From Pseudoalteromonas rubra (GTDB taxonomy: Bacteria > Pseudomonadota > Gammaproteobacteria > Enterobacterales > Alteromonadaceae): DNA of 64,000 nucleotides. The position numbers and the translations under genes were made by a program. Below, piece by piece: positions 18,960-27,226 of this stretch (the stretch's first letter is position 1; the number at the start of each line of letters is the position of its first letter). Under the pieces are notes generated by a model. It was not told the origin of the DNA and ran no database searches. It saw only the letters and a list, made by a program, of their open reading frames with translations. Where the stretch lies: assembly GCF_005887095.1 (NCBI RefSeq), contig NZ_PNCI01000031.1:1-64000 (forward strand), in the 5' to 3' direction.

Positions 18960-21128
18960 ATGTTGAAAATGAAACTAACACTACTCAGCGCAGCCGTAAT
19001 TATCGGACTGGCAGGATGCAGCAGCACACAACCAAGCAGCTCAGCAGCACCTACAATCGCTGAAAAACAATATCAAAACCCACTACTACAACCTTTTTCG
19101 GGTCCTTATCAGGGTGTACCTCAGTTTGATAAAGTCCAGCTGAAAGACCTGGAACCGGCACTGGATATCGCGCTGGCGGATCACCTGAGTGAAATTGCTC
19201 AGATCGCAAACAACACTGCCCCCGCAACATTTGAGAACACCATTGTTGCGATGGAGCGTTCAGGTGCTGCATTGGATCGCCTTTTTACCTACTTCGGTAT
19301 CTGGAGCGCAAATAACTCGTCGCCAGAGTTTCGTCAGATGCAGGGCGGCCTGATGGCAAAATATGCCAAATACCGTTCTCAAATCACCCAAAACAAAGCC
19401 CTGTTTGAGCGCGTAAAAACAGTGTACGAAAGTGCAGAGTTCAAAAAGCTCACTGCTGAAGAGCAGCGTATTACCTGGCTTCAGTACAACAATTTTGCCC
19501 GCAATGGTGCAACGCTCGAAGGGGAAGCGGCAAAACGTTACGCCGAGATTAACCTGACATTGTCAAAGCTGCATGCAGACTTCGCTAACAATGTATTGGC
19601 CGATGAAGAAGGCTATGTGGTTTACCTGACAAAAGATCAACTTTCGGGCCTGCCTGAGTCGTATATTACCTCTGCGGCTGCAGCGGCTGAAGAACGCGGT
19701 AAGCCGGGCATGTACGCCGTCACCAACACGCGTTCCTCTATGGACCCTTTCCTGATGTACTCCACAGAACGTGAGTTACGCAAACAGGTATGGCAGAACT
19801 ATTATAGTCGCGGTAATAATGCAGGTGAGCACAATAACAAAGCCATCATCAATGAGATCCTGACTTTACGTCATGAGCGCGTGCAGCTACTCGGTTACGA
19901 GAATTACGCACAATGGCGCCTGGAAGATCGCATGGCTAAAGACCCCAAAAACGCCATGGAGCTGATGAATAATGTCTGGCCAGCAGCCATTGCCCGCGTC
20001 AAAGAAGAAGTTGCCGATATGCAGGCACTGGCGGACAAAGAAGGCGCAAACATCAAGATTGAGCCATGGGACTATCGTTTCTACTCAGAGAAAGTACGTA
20101 AGGCCAAGTACGATCTGGACTCCAATGAAGTAAAACAATACCTGCAACTGGACAAGCTTCGTGAAGCCATGTTCTATGTTGCCGGGCGCCTGTTCAACTT
20201 CGAGTTTACCGAAGTGCCAGAGGGCTCAGTCCCTGTCTTCCATGAAGACGTACGTGTATGGGAAGTAACCGACAAGACCAGCGGCGAACATATCGGCTTA
20301 TGGTATCTCGACCCGTTTGCACGTCAGGGTAAGCGCTCTGGCGCATGGGCAACGTCCTACCGCGGCCACACCACCTTTGATGGTAAAACCAATGTACTTA
20401 GCTCAAACAACTCTAACTTTGTGAAAGCACCTGAGGGCCAGGCCAGCCTGATCTCCTGGAATGATGCTGAAACCTACTTCCACGAATTTGGTCATGCGCT
20501 ACACTCTTTGTCTTCTAAAGTGAAATATCCTGGTTCAAACTCTGGCGTGCGTGATTACACTGAATTCCAGTCTCAGCTGTTAGAGCGCTGGTTGGTGACC
20601 GATGAGGTCATTGACCGCTTCCTGGTTCACCATGAGACAGGCAAACCAATGCCAAAATCTTTGGTAAACAAAATCAAACAGGCAGCTAACTTCAACCAGG
20701 GCTTCGCCACCACTGAATACCTGGCATCAGCCATTATGGATATGAAGTTCCACACCACAGATCCTGCTAAAATTGGCGATCCGGTTGAATTCGAAAAAAC
20801 TCAGCTGGCGGCGATTGGCATGCCATCCGAAATTGTGATGCGCCACCGTACCACCCATTTTGGCCACGTTTTCTCCGGTGAAGGTTATTCAGCCGGTTAT
20901 TATGGTTACCTGTGGGCAGAAGTACTGACATCAGATGCAGCACAAGCATTTGCCAGTGCGCCTGGTGGATTTTACGATGAAGAGGTTGCACAGCGCCTGG
21001 TGAACTACCTGTTCTCTGTTCGTAACGCTATGGACCCGGCAGAAGCCTATCGCAAGTTCCGCGGTCGCGATGCTGCGGTAGAAGCCCTGATGCTGGACCG
21101 AGGCTTCCCGGTTACTTCACAGCAGTAA
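18960..21128 (+). CDS. dcp: M3-family peptidyl-dipeptidase (Dcp-like) lipoprotein
   Basis: A 722-residue zinc metallopeptidase. The signature HEFGHALH lies near residues 508-515, with the downstream Glu in the DYTEFQSQ region as third ligand. The whole protein follows the Dcp/oligopeptidase A fold. The N-terminus is a lipoprotein signal (IIGLAGCSS), so the enzyme is anchored in the envelope and probably trims dipeptides from the C-termini of short peptides in the periplasm. E. coli Dcp lacks this anchor, but envelope M3 lipoproteins are common in marine Gammaproteobacteria. A strong terminator follows. Confidence 0.92.
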   Translation: MLKMKLTLLSAAVIIGLAGCSSTQPSSSAAPTIAEKQYQNPLLQPFSGPYQGVPQFDKVQLKDLEPALDIALADHLSEIAQIANNTAPATFENTIVAMERSGAALDRLFTYFGIWSANNSSPEFRQMQGGLMAKYAKYRSQITQNKALFERVKTVYESAEFKKLTAEEQRITWLQYNNFARNGATLEGEAAKRYAEINLTLSKLHADFANNVLADEEGYVVYLTKDQLSGLPESYITSAAAAAEERGKPGMYAVTNTRSSMDPFLMYSTERELRKQVWQNYYSRGNNAGEHNNKAIINEILTLRHERVQLLGYENYAQWRLEDRMAKDPKNAMELMNNVWPAAIARVKEEVADMQALADKEGANIKIEPWDYRFYSEKVRKAKYDLDSNEVKQYLQLDKLREAMFYVAGRLFNFEFTEVPEGSVPVFHEDVRVWEVTDKTSGEHIGLWYLDPFARQGKRSGAWATSYRGHTTFDGKTNVLSSNNSNFVKAPEGQASLISWNDAETYFHEFGHALHSLSSKVKYPGSNSGVRDYTEFQSQLLERWLVTDEVIDRFLVHHETGKPMPKSLVNKIKQAANFNQGFATTEYLASAIMDMKFHTTDPAKIGDPVEFEKTQLAAIGMPSEIVMRHRTTHFGHVFSGEGYSAGYYGYLWAEVLTSDAAQAFASAPGGFYDEEVAQRLVNYLFSVRNAMDPAEAYRKFRGRDAAVEALMLDRGFPVTSQQ

Positions 21129-21139
21129 TTTTCAAAGCC

Positions 21140-21167
21140 AAAAAGCCCCGAAATAACGGGGCTTTTT
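21140..21167. terminator. terminator between dcp and the response regulator
   Basis: AAAAGCCCCG pairs with CGGGGCTTTT around AAATAA, with a T-run after it. It lies between convergent genes and can serve both. Confidence 0.85.
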
Positions 21168-21184
21168 CTGATATTTTCCGCTAC

Positions 21185-21562
21185 CTATTCAATGGTGTCC
21201 AACAGCTTCATCTTTTTAAATTGCTTTTCCAGCGTTGCCAGGCTGAATGGCTTAATGACAAACCCATCGACTTTCTGCAGCAACACCTGTTGCACCCGGT
21301 CCCGACCATTTTCGCAGGTTACCATGAGCAGCTTAAGGTCTTTGAGTGCCGGCCTGGAGCGGATCTCATGTAACAGTGCCAACCCGTCGACATGGGGCAT
21401 ATTTAGATCAGAGATAACCAGTTGGTAGGATTTTATCCCGAGCAATTCCAGTGCACGCTTTCCATCAGTGGCTTCATCTATGTCTGTAAAACCAAGTCGA
21501 CGCAGCATACCTATCATCACGTGGCGCATTGAGGTCATGTCATCGACAACCAGAATTTTCAC
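21185..21562 (-). CDS. single-domain CheY-like response regulator
   Basis: A 125-residue receiver domain with no output domain. The acid pocket is Asp7/Asp8, the phosphoacceptor Asp52 is in ISDLNMP, and the switch residues are Thr82 and Lys104 (VIKPF). It is closest in pattern to CheY-type proteins. The start is GTG 21562, directly behind an AAGGAGGAG ribosome binding site. No histidine kinase is adjacent; a chemoreceptor and an orphan kinase exist elsewhere in the window but linkage is not implied. Confidence 0.88.
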   Translation of the reverse strand: MKILVVDDMTSMRHVMIGMLRRLGFTDIDEATDGKRALELLGIKSYQLVISDLNMPHVDGLALLHEIRSRPALKDLKLLMVTCENGRDRVQQVLLQKVDGFVIKPFSLATLEKQFKKMKLLDTIE

Positions 21563-21647
21563 CCGCTCCTCCTTAACTTCGCGATAGTCAGATTAAAATT
21601 AGACTAAGATAGCAGCAAAGTCGACTTCAGGGCCCGGGATTTCAACA

Positions 21648-22121
21648 CTACTCGTTTGATTCTTTGTTTAGCGACAGGGACATAAACACACTGAGCGGGT
21701 TATCACGGTACAAACCAAAGCGTTCGCATCGCTCAAACCCCAAGGTTTCATAAAGGTTAATGGCTTTTTCTTGTTTAACCCCGGTTTCAAGGCGGATCAG
21801 AGGAATTTGCGCATCGCCGGCATAGTGCAGCAGAATTTGCATGATACGTTTGGACAATCCCTTACCGCGATACTGAGGTTTAACATACAGACGCTTAATT
21901 TCACCGTACAAGGTTTTGTCGAATTGCTTCACGATGGCGCCACACGCCACAATCCCTTCCTCGTTGCGAAGACCGACAGCACGAACATTGGGCTGATTGA
22001 GTTCTTCCAGCGCCAGAGATTGGTCACTGGCAATGGGATAGAGGGTATTCATAAGTCGGTCAATTTCTGCAAATAGTTCTCTCACACTGGGATCATCGTT
22101 TTTTAAATCAACTAGTTGCAT
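21648..22121 (-). CDS. GNAT family N-acetyltransferase
   Basis: A 157-residue acetyltransferase with the acetyl-CoA motif A as IKRLYVKPQYRGKGLSKRIM, then ETGVKQEKAINLYETLGF (motif B). The acceptor substrate is unknown. ATG 22121 is chosen because AAAGGAAA stands four bases before it; an open frame continues 96 bases upstream without family-like sequence. It runs on the same strand as the response regulator, 85 bases upstream of it. Confidence 0.82.
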   Translation of the reverse strand: MQLVDLKNDDPSVRELFAEIDRLMNTLYPIASDQSLALEELNQPNVRAVGLRNEEGIVACGAIVKQFDKTLYGEIKRLYVKPQYRGKGLSKRIMQILLHYAGDAQIPLIRLETGVKQEKAINLYETLGFERCERFGLYRDNPLSVFMSLSLNKESNE

Positions 22122-22763
22122 AATTTTCCTTTGAACAGAGCGGTTACATTCCGAGCACAGTTCTGCGCCCTTTTTCATTATGGCATGCCAGACTAAGGGA
22201 CAGGACCTGCACAACATCGTAAAGGAGTATTTTAACGTATTTTGCGGGAAATATAACTAAATATATTCAGATATTGTAGTGATGAAACAAGTTGCAGCAT
22301 ATGATTAACGAGCACAATGCTTTATATGTTTGAGTCGTTAAGCCAAGCCGTGTTGGCCATCCATGGATGTCGACCAGCTAGGCGAGTAACAGGGTAATAG
22401 CTAACAGAATGACAGTGGCGATCGTGATGAAAAATAAAGAACACTGATTATGACTTGTGCGACCTGACTGAGAAAACAACATGATTAACTCCCCCGCTTC
22501 TTTCTCTGACTCTTAAAAACCACAAAAGTATTAATAAGAGAATAAGCAATACAACCAAAAGTAGTATCATTGATAGCAAAAAATTACCCAAAAGACCAGA
22601 AAATAGTGCAATTATTATCCTACAAATGTCACTAAATCTCGTAATAGTAAAAGATGTTATTACAAACCAAACACTTACAAATCACCTGCTGAGAGCATTA
22701 AAAGACACACAAATGGCTTGGATTTAGCCAGCACGGACCTATATAAGGAAAAAAGGAGTCACC
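22122..22763. other. AT-rich intergenic region containing one small ORF
   Basis: The region between the two acetyltransferase loci. It is AT-rich from 22500 onward. Apart from the 34-codon ORF at 22378-22482, nothing coding or structural was recognised. Confidence 0.45.
22378..22482 (-). CDS. possible small membrane protein, 34 aa
   Basis: An ORF read on the minus strand: MLFSQSGRTS HNQCSLFFIT, then IATVILLAITLLLA and stop. The N-terminal part is polar and the last about 20 residues form a single hydrophobic helix. A strong ribosome binding site, GGGGGAG, lies six bases before the ATG. It resembles the many short one-helix membrane proteins missed by standard gene calling. No homologue is recalled. 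Confidence 0.4.
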   Translation of the reverse strand: MLFSQSGRTSHNQCSLFFITIATVILLAITLLLA

Positions 22764-23157
22764 ATGATCACACTAAAATCAGTCACTAAAGACAACTACA
22801 GTGACGTATTTGCACTATGAGATACGTGCAATCAATTATCGGGGTGAACAGATCGGCCTCATCATGTGGGTGTTTGAAAAGCCCCACAGGGTCTCAATCT
22901 GGCGATTAATGGTGGACAAAACATATCAGCAGCAGAGCATCGGCAGACAAGCACTTAGTGCAGCACTGGAGGAGATCCGTAGCCTCCCGGAAGTCACAGA
23001 AATCGCAATCTGTTACGTACCAGATAACCCGGTCGCAAAGAACTTTTATGCCAGTTTTGGGTTTGTTGAAACCGGCTTTGATGAGGAGGAAGAGGAAATG
23101 CTGGCTGAGATCCGTATCAGTCGAACTGACCTGGGTGCGCACTGTAAAGGGGCTTAA
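22764..23157 (+). pseudogene. GNAT acetyltransferase gene with internal deletion
   Basis: AAAAGGAG precedes ATG 22764, which reads MITLKSVTKD NYSDVFAL and then stops at TGA. In another frame, the sequence continues directly with HYEIRAINYRGEQIGLIMW and the full motif A (IWRLMVDKTYQQQSIGRQAL) and motif B (FYASFGFVETGF) of the same family. Intact relatives have about 25 more residues (the EVTDAQ...YVASN...SLVEA part) at this junction. The simplest reading is a deletion of about 75 bases that also shifted the frame. An internal GTG at 22801 could start a shortened protein, but it would lack the N-terminal strand and helix. Confidence 0.65.
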
Positions 23158-23939
23158 CAAAAAGGAATAATCTGCTGTGGTTTGGCATACCCAATACCAG
23201 CCTCTTCAAACGCTCGTATGTCGTCCTCCCCGTGATAGTGGTAAGCGCATATCCTGGCCAGTATGGCTGGCGGGTATTCTCTTAGTAGTTCATCCAAACC
23301 AGCATGGCTGGGGTTACCCGACGCCACACAGTCGTGAAAAATGATCTCTCCCTGACCTATCTGGTGGATCAATAGTTCAGGGATGGGCCGGGTATCGCCG
23401 CTGTAGAAAAACCGCCCGGGCAGATGCAGAGAAAAAGCACTACCTGGCGCCTGATGGCGAACCGGATAACAGTTTAGCCGAACCTGCTGATGAAAAAAAT
23501 GCTCACCAACCGGGTGTAATTCAAAGGTGTGCCAGATATCTGCACGTTGCTCTGCCAACCCTGTATAAGCCAGCATAGCGCACAGCGACTGGATAAGCTG
23601 CACAGGCACATACAGCCGCACTTTCTGACCACTCAATGCCGCTTTGAAGTAGAGCTGTTCCAGCCCGCCAATATGATCGTAATGCAGGTGAGTAATAAAT
23701 ACTGCCTGAGGCAGAGACTGACCACCAAACGCCCGCTTAAATCGCAACAGGGTATCGTGACCGCAGTCGATCAGTAACCAGGGTGAGTCGTTACTGCAGA
23801 TAACACACGCTGAATTCCCAAGTTCCGCTGCACTGGCCGCCCCGACTCCGAGAAACATAGCGCAATCCGGAGTTCTTGCCAGCGCCTGTGTATCACTCGT
23901 ATTGTCCTGTGATGGCCGGGTTACTATCGAATGTAACAT
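23154..23939 (-). CDS. MBL-fold metallo-hydrolase
   Basis: About 261 residues with the metallo-beta-lactamase fold: LLIDCGHD, the metal motif THLHYDHIGG, a later His in PVRHQAPGS, the Asp in FYSGDTRPIPE and a C-terminal His in AYHYHG. The pattern is that of the RNase Z/ElaC-like or phosphodiesterase-like branch. A specific role in tRNA maturation is not claimed because the exosite arm is not evident. The start is uncertain (ATG 23939 or an upstream TTG at 23954). It converges with the broken acetyltransferase gene and overlaps its last four bases. Confidence 0.82.
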   Translation of the reverse strand: MLHSIVTRPSQDNTSDTQALARTPDCAMFLGVGAASAAELGNSACVICSNDSPWLLIDCGHDTLLRFKRAFGGQSLPQAVFITHLHYDHIGGLEQLYFKAALSGQKVRLYVPVQLIQSLCAMLAYTGLAEQRADIWHTFELHPVGEHFFHQQVRLNCYPVRHQAPGSAFSLHLPGRFFYSGDTRPIPELLIHQIGQGEIIFHDCVASGNPSHAGLDELLREYPPAILARICAYHYHGEDDIRAFEEAGIGYAKPQQIIPFC

Positions 23940-24195
23940 CTGTCTGCTCGTCAAAGTAAGCCACTCGGTACACGTCCAATGCTAGATGCAATAATTGACA
24001 ATTCAGTGACATACTCACGTCATACACATAATTAGTTACACTAATATTTGGTTAAATTCACTAAATTCAGTCACTATGCGTTCAGCATCAAGGCTTAAAA
24101 ATATGTTATCTAATTGATATTATTATAAATATATTTTTGGCACTTGTTTTGCAAATTCCAGTACATATCAAAAAAGAACAAAATGGAAACTCACC

Positions 24196-25224
24196 ATGAT
24201 AAAAACACTCTCTCCCTTATTCGCAGCATTAGCACTCAGTGGTTGTGTGATCCATATTGATGGCCACAGCAAAACAGAAGCGGATGTAGAGCTGCAAAAA
24301 AGCCTGACACTGGACGCCACACATCTCTCCAGCCTGGTCGCAGATACCAGTGCCGGTTCACTGGATATCATTGGTGACGCTAACCTCACACACATTGAAG
24401 TCGATGCCAAAATTCTGACCGACAAAGAGCATAGCTATCAGCTTAGTCTTGAGCAGGACGGGAGTAACGCACGACTTGTCGCAAAACAACACGCGCGGGT
24501 TGGCATAGTCTGGTACAGCGGCAATAGCCCCAGAATCGATCTCACTGTGCGCGTGCCTAAACACCTGGCGTTGGATATTGATGATAGCTCTGGTGACATT
24601 GCCATTGCAGGGATGACAGGTGATATCAAGCTGGAAGACGGTTCCGGGGACATCAACATAAATGGCGCTGCCAATGTCAAAATTGATGATGGTTCAGGAC
24701 AAATGCTTATCCGGGGTGTCAGCGGCATGCTGGATATTGAAGATGGCTCTGGAGACATCAGTATTCAGGGTGGCAGTCAGCTTAAGCTCGACGATGCGTC
24801 AGGGCAGGTTTACATCACAGATATTAGTGGCGATATGGACATCGAAGATGGCTCCGGCGACCTGCAAATCATTGGTGGGCGCTCACTTAATCTGGACGAT
24901 GAATCAGGCAACATCAGCCTGACTGACCTGAGTGGCGACCTGACCATAGTCGATGGTTCCGGTAATCTCGAGATCCGTGGCGGCAACTCGCTGGACTTAC
25001 GCGATGACTCCGGCTTTATCAGAGTTCAGAACTTACAGGGTAGTGCCAACATAAACGACGGCAGTGGTAACCTGGTAGTGCAAAACATCAAAGGCCACGT
25101 AACCATAGATGATGACTCTGGTGACATCGAAGTCATTGAGGCCGGTGGTCTCACCATCACAGGTGATACTTCAGGTGGCCAGCGCATTGAAAAAGTCCGG
25201 GGCGAGGTCAACATTCGCGACTAG
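24196..25224 (+). CDS. DUF4097-type beta-repeat lipoprotein
   Basis: A 342-residue lipoprotein (lipobox LALSGC, then VIHIDG). After a linker, residues about 125-340 consist of around ten repeats of 20-21 residues, each built on a DDGSGDI-x-I-x-G pattern, alternating forms such as IEDGSGDISIQGG and LDDESGNISLTDL. This should fold as a right-handed beta-solenoid with a ladder of Asp/Ser turns. The family (DUF4097/adhesin-like beta helices) has no settled function; binding or surface roles are possible. It appears monocistronic. The acidic turns might bind calcium, which is inference. Confidence 0.8.
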   Translation: MIKTLSPLFAALALSGCVIHIDGHSKTEADVELQKSLTLDATHLSSLVADTSAGSLDIIGDANLTHIEVDAKILTDKEHSYQLSLEQDGSNARLVAKQHARVGIVWYSGNSPRIDLTVRVPKHLALDIDDSSGDIAIAGMTGDIKLEDGSGDININGAANVKIDDGSGQMLIRGVSGMLDIEDGSGDISIQGGSQLKLDDASGQVYITDISGDMDIEDGSGDLQIIGGRSLNLDDESGNISLTDLSGDLTIVDGSGNLEIRGGNSLDLRDDSGFIRVQNLQGSANINDGSGNLVVQNIKGHVTIDDDSGDIEVIEAGGLTITGDTSGGQRIEKVRGEVNIRD

Positions 25225-25261
25225 TTCGATATAATACCAGTCCACATTATTAGAAAAAGAA

Positions 25262-25299
25262 CGACACCTTTTGCAAGTAAAGCGTCACCTTTTGCCAGT
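25262..25299 (+). promoter_or_regulatory. tandem direct repeat, likely AraC-type operator
   Basis: CGACACCTTTTGCAAGT (25262-25278) and CGTCACCTTTTGCCAGT (25283-25299) match at 15 of 17 positions and repeat with a period of 21 bases, two helical turns. That is the typical layout of AraC/XylS binding half-sites. They lie 60-100 bases upstream of an SDR-araC operon, so autoregulation by the encoded AraC protein is likely. Confidence 0.65.
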
Positions 25300-25358
25300 G
25301 CACTTCTTGATGTCAGCTTCTACAATGGCATCATCAACTCAGGTAACAAGGTGACATC

Positions 25359-26138
25359 ATGACTTACACAAACACAGCACTCATTACAGGCGCGTCTTCA
25401 GGTATTGGTTTAGAACTCGCTCGCTTACATGCTCAGCAAGGAGGCGATCTGGTTCTGGTTGCCCGCTCAGAAGGTAAACTTAATATGCTGAAAAATGAAC
25501 TGGAGCAAGCTTATGGTGTCAACGCCTGTGTTATTACTGCCGACCTGACTGATCCTGACTCAGCACAACAGATTTACACAGCAACCAGGCAGCAGGGGAT
25601 TGAAGTCGATATCCTGATCAACAATGCCGGCTTCGGTGGCCATGGCTTTTTTCATGAACGTGAACTGCAAACGGACCTCGAAATGATCCAGGTGAACATC
25701 AGTAGCCTGATTGCGCTAACTCACTTGTTTGTTCAGGACATGACGGCGCGTAAAAGCGGCAAAATCCTTAACGTGTCTTCCACCGCATCGTTTATCCCGG
25801 GCCCGCTACAAGCCACTTATTATGCAACCAAAGCTTTTGTTACCTCGTTTTCTCAAGCCCTGGCAGAAGAGCTGAAAGAGCAGGGGATCAGCGTCACAGC
25901 GCTGTGTCCGGGTGCCGTAGCCACGGAGTTTGCCAAGACAGGCAACCTGGAAGAGCTGGCAGTATTCAAGCAAGGTAAAAGCGCTACCTCCGTGGCCAAA
26001 TGTGGGTATCAGGCCATGCAAAAAGGCAAACTATTGGCGTTTAATGAGCCTGTGTTAAACTTCTTGCTAAACTGGATAGTACCTCTGTTACCTCGCTCTC
26101 TGGTATTGTCTATGTCTCGCCGCACAATGGAAAAGTAA
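25359..26138 (+). CDS. short-chain dehydrogenase/reductase (SDR)
   Basis: A 259-residue classical SDR of the type annotated as YdfG/DltE-like: cofactor motif TGASSGIG, NNAG at the usual place, catalytic Ser in NVSSTAS and the YYATKA active site. The C-terminal NFLLNWIVPLLPRSLVLSMSRR segment is hydrophobic and may touch membranes or bind a lipid-like substrate. AAGGTGA precedes the start. Its stop codon overlaps the start of the AraC gene (ATGA), so the two are translationally coupled. Confidence 0.88.
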   Translation: MTYTNTALITGASSGIGLELARLHAQQGGDLVLVARSEGKLNMLKNELEQAYGVNACVITADLTDPDSAQQIYTATRQQGIEVDILINNAGFGGHGFFHERELQTDLEMIQVNISSLIALTHLFVQDMTARKSGKILNVSSTASFIPGPLQATYYATKAFVTSFSQALAEELKEQGISVTALCPGAVATEFAKTGNLEELAVFKQGKSATSVAKCGYQAMQKGKLLAFNEPVLNFLLNWIVPLLPRSLVLSMSRRTMEK

Positions 26139-27157
26139 TGAAGCGTACCTCCAAATTTACCCTGTCGCCCCATTGCCTGATCTTGTTTAAAGATCTTGGT
26201 CTGGATCAGGAGCAACTGTTAAAACAGGCACAATTACCAGCCGACTTGTGGCAGAGCTTGCCCACGTCATTGAGCGCCGCGCAGTATTTTGACCTGTGGC
26301 ACGCCATGGAAGGGCAAATTGGTGAAACACTGCCACTTAAACTGGCACAACATCTCAACGTTGAGGCCTTCGACCCGGCCATTTTCGCTTGTCTTTGTAG
26401 TGCCAACCTGAGTGCAGCGATGCGTCGTCTCAGCAGTTACAAACCGCTTATCGGACCACTTACCCTGGATGTTCACGAAGACGCTCAGGGCTTATTACTC
26501 AGCCTCGATTGTTATGGCTATGATAAGCCTTTACCTAAATCGGTTGAACTGTGTGAGCTGGCATTTTTCACCCAGCTCGCTCGCCTTGCAACCCGCACTC
26601 AAATCATACCCAGTGCGTTATACGTTACACAGCTTCCCGACAACGCCACAGAATTTAATGAGTATTTTGGCATCAAACTTACACTCAGCCACCAGGTTGC
26701 ACTGCGCTTCAGCGCGGAGGATGCACAGCGTCCATTTCTGACCGAAAACGCCGCCATGTGGTCGTTCTTTGAAAATGATCTTGCTCGTCGACTGGCTGAG
26801 CTCGATGCCTCTGCCAGTATGACGCAGAAAGTCAAAGCCCTGCTGATGGAGCTATTGCCATCAGGGCAGGTGAGTGCCGAGCAGGTAGCCGGAAAACTGG
26901 CGATTAGTAAGCGTACTTTACAGCGCAAACTGGATGGTGAGTCTGCCAACTTTCAGTCTTTGTTAAGCACATTGCGCTCTGATCTGGCCCGCCAATATCT
27001 GCGCCGCTCCAGTATGTCGTTGCAAGAGATCGCCTTTTTACTCGGCTTTAGTGACGCCAATACGTTTATTCGGGCATTTGGTCAGTGGCATGGCATGCCC
27101 CCAGGTCAGTTTAGGCATCAGAATGAAGCAGGTGCTAAGAAGGATTATTCAATTTAA
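26138..27157 (+). CDS. AraC-family transcriptional regulator
   Basis: A 339-residue regulator. The N-terminal about 200 residues match the arabinose-binding-domain-like family found in OruR/ArgR-type regulators (AMEGQIGETLPLKLAQHLNVE...SANLSAAMRRLSSYKPLIGPL). The C-terminal about 90 residues carry two HTH motifs, AEQVAGKLAISKRTLQRKL and LQEIAFLLGFSDANTFIRAF, ending with the conserved PGQFR. It overlaps the SDR gene, and the tandem repeat ahead of the operon is its probable target. Confidence 0.9.
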   Translation: MKRTSKFTLSPHCLILFKDLGLDQEQLLKQAQLPADLWQSLPTSLSAAQYFDLWHAMEGQIGETLPLKLAQHLNVEAFDPAIFACLCSANLSAAMRRLSSYKPLIGPLTLDVHEDAQGLLLSLDCYGYDKPLPKSVELCELAFFTQLARLATRTQIIPSALYVTQLPDNATEFNEYFGIKLTLSHQVALRFSAEDAQRPFLTENAAMWSFFENDLARRLAELDASASMTQKVKALLMELLPSGQVSAEQVAGKLAISKRTLQRKLDGESANFQSLLSTLRSDLARQYLRRSSMSLQEIAFLLGFSDANTFIRAFGQWHGMPPGQFRHQNEAGAKKDYSI

Positions 27158-27199
27158 TAGAAAAGTTGGATAGGCGTTTATTCCGATAACACATAAAAT

Positions 27200-27224
27200 T
27201 TAACGTCACACTATCGGACGTTAA
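27200..27224 (+). promoter_or_regulatory. 8-9-8 inverted repeat overlapping the kinase ribosome binding region
   Basis: TTAACGTC and GACGTTAA are perfect complements with a nine-base spacer, ending two bases before the TTG start codon of the kinase gene. It could be a protein operator or an RNA hairpin that masks the start. Confidence 0.45.
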
Positions 27225-27226
27225 CT

